Shown: one piece after another, positions 52,557-61,762 of the stretch
Layout: every line of letters begins with the position of its first letter
Position numbering within the stretch: the first letter of the stretch is position 1
NCBI RefSeq assembly: GCF_937890665.1
Contig: NZ_CALADU010000095.1
Coordinates: forward strand, 1 to 64,000
DNA: 64,000 nt
Direction: 5' to 3'
Origin: an uncultured Subdoligranulum sp.
GTDB taxonomy: Bacteria > Bacillota_A > Clostridia > Oscillospirales > Ruminococcaceae
The notes under the pieces: generated by a model
What the model was told of the DNA's origin: nothing
The model's database searches: none
What the model saw: only the letters and a program-made list of their open reading frames with translations
Program-made: the position numbers and the translations under genes

Positions 52557-54133
52557 TGAGCAAGCGCCTCCTTCATCTTGTTGAGCAGCTCGGTCATCTG
52601 CTGATATTTGAATTTATAGCTGGCTTTGTTGGCAATGAACCGGGCCGAGATCGGCATAAACGCTTCAATCACCGTCAGATCGTTTTCCCGCAGCGTCGTG
52701 CCGGTCTCTACAATATCCACGATCACATCGGACAGCCCCAAAATGGGCGCCAGTTCGATAGAACCGTTGAGTTTGATAATATCGATGTCACGGCCTTGCC
52801 GCTCGTAATGGTCCCGGGCGATGTTCACGAACTTGGTGGCTACCCGCAGTGCGCGGCTTTCATCATCCACAAAGTCCTTGGGGCCCGCCACGCACATCCG
52901 ACATTTGCCCATGCCGGTATCCAGCAGTTCGTAGACGTCCGCATTGGATTCCGCCAGAATATCCTTTCCTACAATGCCGATGTCCGCCGCCCCATGTTCC
53001 ACATAGATGGCCACATCGCTGGGCTTGACGAGGAAATACCGGACCCCTGCCTCAGGGTTTTCCACCGCCAGCTTACGGGACTCGTTGTAGTCCTCGTTGG
53101 CGCGGTAGCCGGCCTCTGCCAGCAAACGGTAAGCCTTGTCCCCCAAACGCCCCTTGGGCAGGGCGATGTTCAGCCAGACCTTCTCGCCGTCGGACCGGGT
53201 CTGGCCGCTTTGTCCGGTCAGCCGTTCCAATTCATCCAGATAGATGGCAAATCCAAGGGCGTTGGCCCCCGGCGTAAAGCGCTGCATCAGGTAGTCATAC
53301 CGACCGCCTTTAAGCACCGCTCTGGGGGCGCCCGCCACATAGCCGGTGAATACCAACCCATTGTAGTATTCCATCTCATCGGCCATGCTCAGGTCCAACT
53401 GGGTCCCGCGACCTTCCTCCCCCAGTTGATTTTGCAGCGCCTGCAATTCTTCCAGCGCCTCCCGCTGGGCCTCACTGCGGCAGCTTGCCCGGGCCGCCGT
53501 CAGGGTAGCCCCCAACGGTCCATGCAGCCGCAGCAACCCGCACAGTGCTTCGGCAGCGTCCTCATTCAGCCCTTCCGCTTTGGCGGCGGCTTGCAGTTCA
53601 TGGGCGTTTTTCTCGTTGAGCAATTCCAGCAGCCGGCCCCGCGCGGTCTGGGGTACCTGCAAGGCATCCAGCAGGCCGGTGACAAAGCCCATATGGCTCA
53701 CTTCCAACACGGTGGGCACCTGCAGCGCTGCCAGACTTTGCAGCGCCAAACGCACCACTTCGGCCTGTGCCGCAGCGTCCACCGCCCCCATGCATTCCAA
53801 CCCCATCTGGTGGATGGTCTGGAAGGTGTGGCTTTCCCGACTGGGGCGGCACACTTCCTCATTATAATAGAACCGCTTGCAGCTCCCCGGTGCCGGCTGG
53901 GCCGTCTTGGCGATGGACAGCGTCACATCGGGTTTGATGGCCCGCAGCTTGCCATCCAAATCAGTGAAGGTCACCACCTGTGCGTCAGGCAAAAAACGCT
54001 GGTATTCCTGATAGAGGGCATATTCCTCAAACCGGGAACAGCGGTATTTGCGGTAGCCTGCCTGCTCGTACAATGCACGCAGTCGAAACGTTGCCTGCTC
54101 GGCGGGGGTGAAATTTTGCAGCTGAATTTCCAT
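52553..54133 (-). CDS. hisG: HisZ-HisG fusion: ATP phosphoribosyltransferase regulatory and catalytic parts
   Basis: 526 residues from the ATG at 54133. Residues 1-315 are a HisRS-like HisZ domain: KYRCSRFEEYALYQEYQRF, LDGKLRAIKPDVTLSIAKT, then LVFTGYVAGAPRAVLKGGRYDYLM. Residues about 325-525 are a short-form HisG: LNIALPKGRLGDKAYRLLAEAG, DIGIVGKDILAE and the phosphate-binding DVIVDIVETGTTLREND. Short-form HisG needs HisZ, usually as separate subunits; here both are in one chain. It is the first committed and feedback-regulated enzyme and the first gene of the operon. Confidence 0.95.
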   Translation of the reverse strand: MEIQLQNFTPAEQATFRLRALYEQAGYRKYRCSRFEEYALYQEYQRFLPDAQVVTFTDLDGKLRAIKPDVTLSIAKTAQPAPGSCKRFYYNEEVCRPSRESHTFQTIHQMGLECMGAVDAAAQAEVVRLALQSLAALQVPTVLEVSHMGFVTGLLDALQVPQTARGRLLELLNEKNAHELQAAAKAEGLNEDAAEALCGLLRLHGPLGATLTAARASCRSEAQREALEELQALQNQLGEEGRGTQLDLSMADEMEYYNGLVFTGYVAGAPRAVLKGGRYDYLMQRFTPGANALGFAIYLDELERLTGQSGQTRSDGEKVWLNIALPKGRLGDKAYRLLAEAGYRANEDYNESRKLAVENPEAGVRYFLVKPSDVAIYVEHGAADIGIVGKDILAESNADVYELLDTGMGKCRMCVAGPKDFVDDESRALRVATKFVNIARDHYERQGRDIDIIKLNGSIELAPILGLSDVIVDIVETGTTLRENDLTVIEAFMPISARFIANKASYKFKYQQMTELLNKMKEALAQ

Positions 54134-54165
54134 AAAGTTCCCTACCCCTCCACACATATAAAAGC

Positions 54166-54194
54166 ATTATACTTTAGTGCAATAAAGTTGTAAA
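54166..54194 (-). promoter_or_regulatory. Promoter of the histidine operon
   Basis: On the minus strand TTTACA, 17 bases, TATAAT. It lies only 33 bases ahead of the first start codon, so there is no room for a T-box or his leader attenuator. Confidence 0.85.
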
Positions 54195-54222
54195 GTGCAT
54201 TTTTATACAGTAAAATACAAAA

Positions 54223-54255
54223 AGGCGCACCTTTGCCTGTGACAAAGATGCGCCT
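54223..54255 (-). terminator. Terminator of the 130-codon gene upstream of his
   Basis: Pairs AGGCGCA and CAAAG-type segments with their complements; followed on the minus strand by CCTTTTTG. It isolates the his promoter from the gene before it. Confidence 0.8.
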
Positions 54256-54270
54256 GATGCGTTGGTTCTA

Positions 54271-54663
54271 TCAACCCTTGCAGCCCTGTTCGTCCCAATC
54301 ACCAAAATCTGCCGGGTCTGCGATTTTGGTGGCGTCGTACTTTCCGTCCGCCGTTTTGGGGACCTCCACCGCACCCAATTCTACCGGGTTGGCGTTGGGG
54401 GTATCATCACCCGTCTGCACCGGATGAGCGGCCACAGGCGGCTGATATACGGCATCGGTTTCCGGGGACGCGGTGGCAGGGGCTTGTTCAGCCTCGGCAG
54501 ACGCATCGTCTTCGGGCTCGGCGGCGTCGGTTTCAACCTCGTCCTCCGGGCCCACAATATGCTCATACTCCTCACCGTGCTCCCGCTTTTGCAGCACATA
54601 CACGGCAGCGCCCACAGCAGCGGCACCCACGGCCAAACCGGCCAATTTCTTCAGCAAAGACAT
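54271..54663 (-). CDS. Small acidic membrane-anchored protein, unknown
   Basis: 130 residues. One N-terminal helix (about 5-25, Ala/Gly/Val-rich) is followed by an acidic, Pro/Ala-rich, probably disordered tail with no cysteine pattern except one near the end. GAGGTTTTGAC lies ahead of the ATG. I recognise no family. It stands alone between the his operon and the lrgAB genes. Confidence 0.65.
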   Translation of the reverse strand: MSLLKKLAGLAVGAAAVGAAVYVLQKREHGEEYEHIVGPEDEVETDAAEPEDDASAEAEQAPATASPETDAVYQPPVAAHPVQTGDDTPNANPVELGAVEVPKTADGKYDATKIADPADFGDWDEQGCKG

Positions 54664-54770
54664 GTCAAAACCTCTTTTCCCATTCCCCGATCGGGTTTTG
54701 GGTTAGTATACCACACTCTGCATCAAAATACAAGTGGCACATAATTTCACATTTTTTTGCTTCGTGGGAA

Positions 54771-54799
54771 TTGTAGAATTTCTTTGAAAGTGGTATGAT
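54771..54799 (+). promoter_or_regulatory. Promoter of the lrgAB genes
   Basis: TTGTAG (54771-54776), 17 bases, TATGAT (54794-54799). Confidence 0.65.
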
Positions 54800-54832
54800 G
54801 GGACAGCATTTTAGCATAAAGAGGGATTGTAT

Positions 54833-55195
54833 ATGAAGTTCGTGTTCCAATTCGCCCGGATTGTAGGCTTTTGCCTGCTGGGCGAGATCTTGGCGACCGT
54901 ACTGCCGCTGCCTATTCCGGCCAGCGTTTACGGCCTGCTGCTGATGGTAGCCGCCCTGCGCCTAGGGTTGCTGCGGCTGGAACAGGTACGGGAAACCGGC
55001 CTGTTTTTGACAGGGATCTTTCCCCTGCTTTTTGTGCCTGCCGCCAGCGGCGTTATGGAATTGGGCAGCCAGATGATGGAGGTCATCGTACCGGTGTTGA
55101 TCGCCATTGTCCCCATCACCGCGCTGGTAATGGCGGTGACCGGCTGTGTAGCCCAGCATTGCACCACTGGGCGGGAGGTGCAGCGCCATGAGTGA
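54833..55195 (+). CDS. lrgA: LrgA/CidA-family holin-like protein
   Basis: 120 residues from the ATG at 54833. Four membrane helices show the family features: GEILATVLPLPIPASVYGLLLM near 17-38 and GIFPLLFVPAASGVME near 61-76. Members are holin-like regulators of murein hydrolase export and autolysis, and some take part in pyruvate or glycolate movement across the membrane. It overlaps the lrgB gene by eight bases. Confidence 0.9.
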   Translation: MKFVFQFARIVGFCLLGEILATVLPLPIPASVYGLLLMVAALRLGLLRLEQVRETGLFLTGIFPLLFVPAASGVMELGSQMMEVIVPVLIAIVPITALVMAVTGCVAQHCTTGREVQRHE

Positions 55196-55883
55196 GTTTT
55201 TACAAAACTGCGGCAGTTGGGGCGTTTTTGCCACGCTGGCGGTTTATGCCTTGGGGGTTCTGATCAACCGCAAGACGAAATGGGCCCTGTGCAATCCGCT
55301 GCTGCTGGGCAGTATTTTTATGATCGTCTTCCTGCGCTGTTTCGCCATTCCCTATGCCGATTACAGTGCCAGCGCAGCCCCCGTCAACTGGCTGTTGGCT
55401 CCGGCCACCGTCAGTTTGGCCATTCCACTGTATGAAAAGTGGGAACTGCTGGAAAAGAATGTAGGGGCGATTCTGGCCGCCATCCTCGCCGGTGTGCTGA
55501 CTAGTCTGGGCAGTGTGCTGCTAATGGCTTGGGTGCTGCGGATGGAACGTGCCAACGCCGTGACTCTTCTGCCTAAATCGGTGACCACCGCAATCGGTAT
55601 GGACATTGCCGAAACCTTGGGCGGTACCGCTGCCTTGGCAGGCGCGGTCATTATTCTGACCGGTATTGCAGGCAGCTTACTGGCGGAAACGGTCTGCAAG
55701 GTTTGTCATATCACCGATCCCATTGCCAAAGGATTGGCTTTAGGCACTTCGGCCCACGCGGTAGGCACCAGCAAAGCCTTACAGATGGGCGAAGTGGAGG
55801 GCGCCATCAGTGGGCTGGCCATTGCGGTAGCCGGCGTGCTGACTGCCGTGTTGGCGCCCGTGGCAGCCAACTTCCTGCCGTAA
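55188..55883 (+). CDS. lrgB: LrgB/CidB-family membrane protein
   Basis: 231 residues. Six to seven membrane helices show the family pattern: NWLLAPATVSLAIPLYEKW near 65, LLPKSVTTAIGMDIAETLGG near 125 and GLALGTSAHAVGTSKALQMG near 182. It works with LrgA; plant and bacterial relatives export glycolate or pyruvate, while the classical view is control of autolysis. It is the end of a two-gene operon with a terminator. Confidence 0.92.
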   Translation: MSEFLQNCGSWGVFATLAVYALGVLINRKTKWALCNPLLLGSIFMIVFLRCFAIPYADYSASAAPVNWLLAPATVSLAIPLYEKWELLEKNVGAILAAILAGVLTSLGSVLLMAWVLRMERANAVTLLPKSVTTAIGMDIAETLGGTAALAGAVIILTGIAGSLLAETVCKVCHITDPIAKGLALGTSAHAVGTSKALQMGEVEGAISGLAIAVAGVLTAVLAPVAANFLP

Positions 55884-55892
55884 AAGACACAA

Positions 55893-55933
55893 AATAAGGA
55901 CCCGCTTCTTTTGGGGAAAAGCGGGTCCTTATT
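55893..55933. terminator. Bidirectional terminator between lrgB and the P-type ATPase gene
   Basis: A perfect 15-bp stem AATAAGGACCCGCTT with its complement, T/A-rich on both sides. Confidence 0.9.
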
Positions 55934-55944
55934 GTTTGGCTGCA

Positions 55945-58587
55945 TTAGCGTGTGGGGGCGGCATGGCGCTGTATCCATTTAACGCCTTCCACAATGGGGA
56001 TTACCAGTATCGCCAGACTGACCGCCAGCAGATATTCCCGCGGCGAGATGGGCGTAAAGCCGAACAGGTCCGCCAATACAGGAATTTCCAGCACAGCCGT
56101 AGTCAACAACAAACTACCCAGCATGGCTCCCCAGAGCACCGGGTTATGGGTGTGCAGTGTGAAAACGCTTTGACGCTGACTGCGCAGATTGAAACTGTGG
56201 AAGATTTCACACATACTCATCGTCAAAAAGGCCATCGTCATACCATCCGGGCTGGCCCCTCTGGGCATTTCCCATCCGCCCACCTCGATACAGTGGCCCA
56301 GCAGATAGGAGATCATCGTGATAACTGTGATCAGCACCCCTTGGTAAGCAATATCCAATCCCAGTCCTCCCGCAAAAATTCCGTCAGTGGCGCGGCGCGG
56401 TGCGCGGTGCATCAGGTCGGGCTCGCCCTTTTCCATGCCCAGCGCCAACGCCGGGAAGCAGTCGGTGATCAGGTTGATAAAAAGGAGATGCACCGGGTTG
56501 AGCAGCGTAAAACCTAACAAGGTTGCTCCAAATACCCCCAGCACCTCACTCATATTGGAAGCCAGCAAAAACTGGATGGACTTGCGAATGTTGTCGTAGA
56601 TTCGGCGGCCTTCCTCCACAGCGGCCACAATGGTGGCAAAGTTGTCGTCGGCCAACACCATATCCGCCACATTTTTCGTCACGTCCGTACCGGTGATGCC
56701 CATACCAATGCCGATGTCTGCCATCTTAATGGAGGGCGCATCGTTGACACCGTCGCCCGTCATCGCCGTAACAGCGCCCCGTTTGCGCCATGCTGCCACG
56801 ATGCGGGTCTTGTGTTCGGGCTGGACCCGGGCATAGACCCCATACCGCTCCACGGCTTGTTCCAACTCCTCGTCAGAGAGGGCATCCAGTTCTGCGCCGG
56901 TCAGGGCTTGCTCCGGTGATTCAATGATTTGCAGCTGTTTGCCAATGGCCACGGCGGTATCCTTATGGTCACCGGTGATCATCACCGGTCGGATGCCCGC
57001 TTGCCGGCACTCTGCGATGGCGGCAGCCACCTCGGGACGTACTGGGTCCATCATGCCTGTCAGACCCAAAAAACAAAGGTCTTGTTCCCACTGCGCAGGG
57101 TCTCCCTCGGCAGGTCGCTGGAGCCAGCGGCGTTCGGCTGCAGCCAAAACTCGCAATGCCCTGTCAGCCATAGCCTTATTTTGTGCCAACAGCGCCTGAC
57201 GCTTGGTATCGGTCAAGGGGTATATCTGCCCATTTTCCTGATAGGTAGTACAGCGCTGCAAAACCACATCCGGTGCGCCCTTGGTGTACTGCACAAATTC
57301 GCCTGCCACTTCATGAATCGTGGACATCATCTTTCGTCCCGAATCAAAAGGAGCTTCCGCCACGCGAGGTTGCTCAGCCGCCAGCCGGTCCTTGGAACGC
57401 CCCTGCGCCGTCGCGAAATCCACCAGCGCAGCCTCGGTAGGTTCTCCTTCTGCCGGACCGTTTGCCACAAACACCGCGTCGTTGCACAGCGTCATAGCGG
57501 TGGCCAATGGCTGGGTATCACCGCAATGCTCCACCACCGTCATACGGTTTTGGGTCAGCGTGCCGGTTTTATCGGTACAGATAACCTGCGTGCAGCCCAG
57601 CGTTTCCACCGCAGTCAGGCGGCGGATAACCGCATTGCGCTTGCTCATGTTGGTCACACCAATGGACAAGACCACCGTGACCACCGTAGCCAGTCCCTCG
57701 GGGATGGCTGCCACCGCCAACGAAACCGCCACCATAAAGGTGGACAGTACGCTTTGCACCGTGAAAGAACCCGCCAAGAACAGGTCGAACACAAAGATAA
57801 ATACACAGATGCCCAGCACCAGTTTGGACAAGGTTCGCCCCAGTTCGGTTAAGCGGCGCTGGAGCGGGGTTTGTTCTTCCTCATTTTGGGATAGTGCTCC
57901 GGCGATTTTCCCCATTTCGGTCTGCATTCCGGTAGCAGTGATCACCGCACGGCCCCGGCCATAAACCACCGTGGAGCCCATATAGCACATATTTTTTCGG
58001 TCACCCAGCGGCACTTCCTGTCGGTTCGCCAAACCAAGCACCTGTAAGGTCTTCGTGACCGGTACACTTTCTCCGGTCAGGGCAGCCTCCTCAATCTTCA
58101 AGCTGGCACTCTGCAGCAGCCGGCCATCGGCAGGGACGCTGTCCCCCGCTTCCAATACCACCACGTCGCCGGGGACCAGTTCCTCGCTGGGGATCACCCG
58201 CTGTTTCCCGTCCCGCAGCACCTTACAGGTGGCTGCTGTCATGGTCTGCAACGCTTCGATCGCCGCCTCAGCCTTACTCTCCTGCAAGACGCCTAGCGCC
58301 GCATTCAGCAGTACCACCACCAAAATGATGCCCGCCTCGGCCACATGATCCCCCGCCAGATAGTTGGTTACCCCCGACACTACCGCGGCCACCAGCAGAA
58401 TCACCAGCATGGGGTCTCGCAACTGGGCGATAAACCGCTGCCACAGGGTGGGTTTAGGGGCTTCCCGCAACTTGTTGGGACCTGTCTCTTTTCGCCGTGC
58501 ATCGGCCTGTTGCTGGGTAAGGCCGGTTTCGGTGGTCCGTAGTTGCCGCAAAAGGTCTTCCATCGGTTGTGCATATACCGGTTTCAT
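55945..58587 (-). CDS. P2-type cation-transporting ATPase (Ca2+/Mn2+ type)
   Basis: 880 residues from the ATG at 58587 (AAGGAGG upstream). The N-terminal cation-ATPase domain covers about 1-75. The actuator domain has LTGES, the membrane motif is AAIPEGL near 285, and the phosphorylation site is ICTDKTGTLTQNR near 332. KGAPD lies in the N-domain and GDGVNDAPSIKMADIGIGMG in the hinge, followed by a 4-helix C-terminal domain. It belongs to the SERCA/PMR1-like class that exports Ca2+ or Mn2+. A leader with a probable Mn2+ riboswitch and its terminator lies upstream, which favours manganese export. Confidence 0.93.
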   Translation of the reverse strand: MKPVYAQPMEDLLRQLRTTETGLTQQQADARRKETGPNKLREAPKPTLWQRFIAQLRDPMLVILLVAAVVSGVTNYLAGDHVAEAGIILVVVLLNAALGVLQESKAEAAIEALQTMTAATCKVLRDGKQRVIPSEELVPGDVVVLEAGDSVPADGRLLQSASLKIEEAALTGESVPVTKTLQVLGLANRQEVPLGDRKNMCYMGSTVVYGRGRAVITATGMQTEMGKIAGALSQNEEEQTPLQRRLTELGRTLSKLVLGICVFIFVFDLFLAGSFTVQSVLSTFMVAVSLAVAAIPEGLATVVTVVLSIGVTNMSKRNAVIRRLTAVETLGCTQVICTDKTGTLTQNRMTVVEHCGDTQPLATAMTLCNDAVFVANGPAEGEPTEAALVDFATAQGRSKDRLAAEQPRVAEAPFDSGRKMMSTIHEVAGEFVQYTKGAPDVVLQRCTTYQENGQIYPLTDTKRQALLAQNKAMADRALRVLAAAERRWLQRPAEGDPAQWEQDLCFLGLTGMMDPVRPEVAAAIAECRQAGIRPVMITGDHKDTAVAIGKQLQIIESPEQALTGAELDALSDEELEQAVERYGVYARVQPEHKTRIVAAWRKRGAVTAMTGDGVNDAPSIKMADIGIGMGITGTDVTKNVADMVLADDNFATIVAAVEEGRRIYDNIRKSIQFLLASNMSEVLGVFGATLLGFTLLNPVHLLFINLITDCFPALALGMEKGEPDLMHRAPRRATDGIFAGGLGLDIAYQGVLITVITMISYLLGHCIEVGGWEMPRGASPDGMTMAFLTMSMCEIFHSFNLRSQRQSVFTLHTHNPVLWGAMLGSLLLTTAVLEIPVLADLFGFTPISPREYLLAVSLAILVIPIVEGVKWIQRHAAPTR

Positions 58588-58613
58588 GGCAGAGTCCTCC
58601 TTTTCGGTGCGTA

Positions 58614-58652
58614 TAAAAAAACTCATGCACAGGAAACCCCCTGTGCATGAGT
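58614..58652 (-). terminator. Riboswitch expression-platform terminator
   Basis: A perfect 13-bp stem ACTCATGCACAGG/CCTGTGCATGAGT with a short loop, then TTTTTTT on the minus strand. Its 5' arm includes CTCATG, which also closes the upstream aptamer stem P1, so the two structures exclude each other. Confidence 0.9.
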
Positions 58653-58740
58653 CTCATTCTATTGTTCCGGCGGTCCGGGCTGGTTGGCCGGGTATGGCGA
58701 ACACGCCGCGCACCATGCGGTGCGGAATTACTCCCTCATG
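58646..58740 (-). ncRNA. Probable yybP-ykoY (Mn2+) riboswitch aptamer
   Basis: On the minus strand P1 is CATGAG paired with CTCATG. The conserved GGGAGTA follows the 5' strand of P1, and AATGAGAC precedes its 3' strand. Inside, TTCCG/CGGAA and a CACC-GCAT-GGTG hairpin can form. This resembles the yybP-ykoY class, which senses Mn2+ and often precedes P-type ATPases. With metal bound P1 would be stable, the terminator could not form, and the ATPase would be made. The class assignment is by eye. Confidence 0.6.
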
Positions 58741-58748
58741 GTACCTTC

Positions 58749-58778
58749 ATTGTACGCAGTCCTTCCCGCGTTTGTCAA
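58749..58778 (-). promoter_or_regulatory. Promoter of the riboswitch-controlled ATPase gene
   Basis: On the minus strand TTGACA, 18 bases, TACAAT, a few bases before the aptamer. Confidence 0.8.
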
Positions 58779-58802
58779 GGATAACTGCGTACATTCCCCG
58801 CC

Positions 58803-60830
58803 TCATGCCGTTTTTTCTACGGTTATGCCGGTAACCGTGATGGTCGTATCGTCCAGCGTGTGCACCGCTGTGCACCAATCATAAAGCGGTGTACCGGTGG
58901 TGAAGGTAAAGGTCATGGTGTCGGGCTGGATGAGGGTAAACTCCACCTCCAGTTTGTAGGTTTCCTCATTGACCAAACCATGGCGCGCATAGATATAGCT
59001 GTGATCAAAACCGCTGCCCGTGAGGGTGACCGCATAACTGCCGGGGAAAAGTGTCCAGCCGCCCGTGAGAAGCTGTCCACCGCTGCCCAATTCCACACCA
59101 TCGGAAGTGAGAGATCCGTTGGTGACCTGCGAAAGCGAAAGGTCCATCGCCCGTGTATCCGCCTGCGGTGCCGGGTCAGCCGGCAGATCCAACGGTTCCA
59201 CACTGCCAATCAGAATCCCATCCAGTCGGTAGTAATAGAGGGCGAACGAATCCCGGGCCAATTCATCCTCATCAAGGAATACATAGAGAGTATCGGCCGA
59301 AAGGTTGTTCATCTCCCCTACCAGCGTCACCGACGCCAGATTGCCGTCCATATGTCCCATATAAAAGCTGTTGGAGGTCCAACCATGATCCGCCGCAAAG
59401 GTCGCCAGATCCCAGAACTCGGGGTGTCCAAAATCAAAGGTAGCAAAAGCCAGATGCTGGAATTGGCCGCTTTCCGCCAAAGCCTCCCATCCCGGATCTG
59501 TCAGTTCGGATTGATCGGCATAGGTTTCGGCCTGATGGTAGTTGGCAAACCGACGGCCCAGTTCATCCCGTTGGTCATAGGCTTGCACCACCGTGCAGGC
59601 AGCCAGCAGCAATAGAGCGGCCCGACCGCCCCACACACGCAGCACCACACCGCCGGCCAGCAACGCCAGCAGCATACCGGCCAGCCACGCCAGCCGTGCG
59701 CAGGAAGAAAACATCGACCAGACATCCATCAGGGCCTGTGGGATCGTAATGGTGCCCAGCAAATGGCCGCCCAGCGTAACGGTATTGCTCATAGCGGCAA
59801 TGCCATCCAGTACCAAAATCACAGCGCCGGCCACCAGCCAACTGCGATGGCGTTTTGCAAAAGCTGCTGCCCGGCCGCGATGCTGCACGGCAAAATACAC
59901 ACCGCTGAGCACCGCCAACGCCACCGTCAGCACAGCACCCAAGCCCATGTAAATGTCCTGTTCCCAACTGTCGGCCAGCCCCGGCACTACCAAATTCAAC
60001 AGGTCGGCCCCGCTAAGATAGCCGTTGGCATATCCCGCAAAATTGGCGGCAAAAGCCCCCAACACCACCAGTTCCGCCAACGCGGCAGCACAGAAGGTCA
60101 GCACGGGCAAAAGCACGGCGGCTACACCGCGCTTTTGCAAACCCCGGCGCAGAGCATACCCAACCAGCACAATGCCCGCCATGGGCAGGTAGTACAAATG
60201 GATTCCCGCGCAAAGGACACCCATGATCCCCCATGCCAAGCAGGCGCGACCGGTCGTGGGCAGCAATGCATCGCTGCGAATCCACAGCCAAAGCGCCAGC
60301 AAGACCAACCAGTTGGCCGCCAGCGCCGTGTGGGCAAACATCCGCATCGTCAGTGCCGGGAAAAAGACCAGAACCCCAGCCCCTGCCACACTGGCCCACG
60401 CTTTGGCCGTTTGGCCGGGGCGAATCCCACCGAGGCGTGCCAAAATAGCTTGTGCAAGACCGCCCTGCAAAGCATAGCAGAGCAGCCCCCACCAGCCAAA
60501 GTACTGAAACCGTGCAGGCAGCAACGGACTGAACAGCTTGGCCAGTAAAGCCAGCAGCGGGATGGAATCGGTAAATAGAATGCTGGTGCGGTAGGGGTAG
60601 ATCGCGTCGTAGTTGGCGCCAAAATACGGCAGCCGCACCGCACTGTTGCGGAAAAACACCCATCCCAAATAATGTTGGGAGGGATCGGGGCTGCCGTTGT
60701 TCAGAATCCAATCCACACAGGTGGGATCCAGCACCCGTACCCCGTACAAAGCCACAAAAACCAGCGCGCCCAACAGCGCGCCGGTCAGTGGCCAGCGATA
60801 GGTTTTAAAAAAGCCGGCAGTTTTTTGCAT
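58803..60830 (-). CDS. Large polytopic membrane protein (DUF6311/YfhO-like glycosyltransferase type)
   Basis: 675 residues from the ATG at 60830. About eleven membrane helices lie in the first 450 residues, with a large loop after the first helix (SPDPSQHYLGWVFFRN; PYRTSILFTDSIPLLALLAK). This is the pattern of GT-C-fold, DUF6311-like proteins. The C-terminal 220 residues are extracellular and beta-rich. The likely role is transfer of a lipid-linked sugar to an envelope polymer, but this is only by fold. It starts 13 bases after an aldose epimerase gene on the same strand. Confidence 0.65.
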   Translation of the reverse strand: MQKTAGFFKTYRWPLTGALLGALVFVALYGVRVLDPTCVDWILNNGSPDPSQHYLGWVFFRNSAVRLPYFGANYDAIYPYRTSILFTDSIPLLALLAKLFSPLLPARFQYFGWWGLLCYALQGGLAQAILARLGGIRPGQTAKAWASVAGAGVLVFFPALTMRMFAHTALAANWLVLLALWLWIRSDALLPTTGRACLAWGIMGVLCAGIHLYYLPMAGIVLVGYALRRGLQKRGVAAVLLPVLTFCAAALAELVVLGAFAANFAGYANGYLSGADLLNLVVPGLADSWEQDIYMGLGAVLTVALAVLSGVYFAVQHRGRAAAFAKRHRSWLVAGAVILVLDGIAAMSNTVTLGGHLLGTITIPQALMDVWSMFSSCARLAWLAGMLLALLAGGVVLRVWGGRAALLLLAACTVVQAYDQRDELGRRFANYHQAETYADQSELTDPGWEALAESGQFQHLAFATFDFGHPEFWDLATFAADHGWTSNSFYMGHMDGNLASVTLVGEMNNLSADTLYVFLDEDELARDSFALYYYRLDGILIGSVEPLDLPADPAPQADTRAMDLSLSQVTNGSLTSDGVELGSGGQLLTGGWTLFPGSYAVTLTGSGFDHSYIYARHGLVNEETYKLEVEFTLIQPDTMTFTFTTGTPLYDWCTAVHTLDDTTITVTGITVEKTA

Positions 60831-60843
60831 GGAGAAAAGGCCC

Positions 60844-61725
60844 TCAGTGTACAAACGTGGTGGACAAGGTGGTGGACCAGCTCTCGCCACGGTTCAGCGA
60901 AGCGGCACAGGGGCGCTGCTCCCATTCCAACGGACCGTTTTCCTCTCCGGGCAGGCTGTGCCACGGCTCGATGCAGACGAAGCGCAGCGGCTTTTTCGGG
61001 GTCGACCAGATCAGCACATAGGGATACCCTTCTACGTTGCAGATGACGCTGCGGCCGGTATCTTTCTCGACCAAAGAGACATGGGGGCTGCGCAGGTTGA
61101 CCATACAATGGCTGTCATGGTCAAACAGATCATCGTTCAAGGGAATGGCCTCAGTATTGCGGGCCAGATAGTAGCTATCGCCGCTGAGCAGACCATGGGG
61201 CTGCGCGCTGACGCACAGCGGAGATTCGATGCCATCAAACCGGATCTCATAATCCTCGGTGGTGTGGCGGTCATCGAAGGGAATCGCAAAGGCCGGGTGG
61301 AACCCGATGCCGAAACGAAGCTGTTCTTCCACCGGGTTTTCGACGCACAGGGTATGGTGAATCGTCTCGCCCTCCAATGCAAAGGTGGAGCGCAGCACAA
61401 ACGCATACGGCCATTTGGGCAGGGTTTGGGCATTGGCATGCAGTTCAAACACCAACGTGGTGGCAGTCTGCTCGGTCAGCGTATGCTCTACATCGCGGGC
61501 AAAGCCATGCTGGCCGCCCTGATATTCCACCCCTTTGGCAATCATCTTGCCATCGGTCAGCTTTCCCGTATAAGGGAAGAGAATCGGTGCATGCCGCCCC
61601 CATACCGACGGATCGCCGCACCAGAGCAGCTCTGCCCCGGTAGGCTTGTGGATGACGCTGACGGCCTCGGCACCATGGGTGTCGACTGTCAGGCGCAGGA
61701 TCTCATTTTCAATGGTGTACTGCAT
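60844..61725 (-). CDS. Aldose 1-epimerase family protein (LacX-like)
   Basis: 293 residues. The beta-sandwich epimerase fold has ILFPYTGKLTDG near 47-58, the catalytic-type His in GQHGFARD near 75, and the second His in IGFHPAFAIPF near 144. The late CIEPWHSLPG matches the YihR/LacX branch. GGAGG precedes the ATG. It interconverts alpha and beta anomers of a sugar or acts on a hexose-6-phosphate; the substrate cannot be told. Confidence 0.88.
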   Translation of the reverse strand: MQYTIENEILRLTVDTHGAEAVSVIHKPTGAELLWCGDPSVWGRHAPILFPYTGKLTDGKMIAKGVEYQGGQHGFARDVEHTLTEQTATTLVFELHANAQTLPKWPYAFVLRSTFALEGETIHHTLCVENPVEEQLRFGIGFHPAFAIPFDDRHTTEDYEIRFDGIESPLCVSAQPHGLLSGDSYYLARNTEAIPLNDDLFDHDSHCMVNLRSPHVSLVEKDTGRSVICNVEGYPYVLIWSTPKKPLRFVCIEPWHSLPGEENGPLEWEQRPCAASLNRGESWSTTLSTTFVH

Positions 61726-61762
61726 TGCGGTTTCCTCCTGAATGTCCCCCGAAGGGTGGATT

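Noticed and set aside
54134..54250. T-box or his-leader attenuator before the histidine operon
   Set aside because: The consensus promoter lies only 33 bases before the start codon, leaving no space for a leader RNA.
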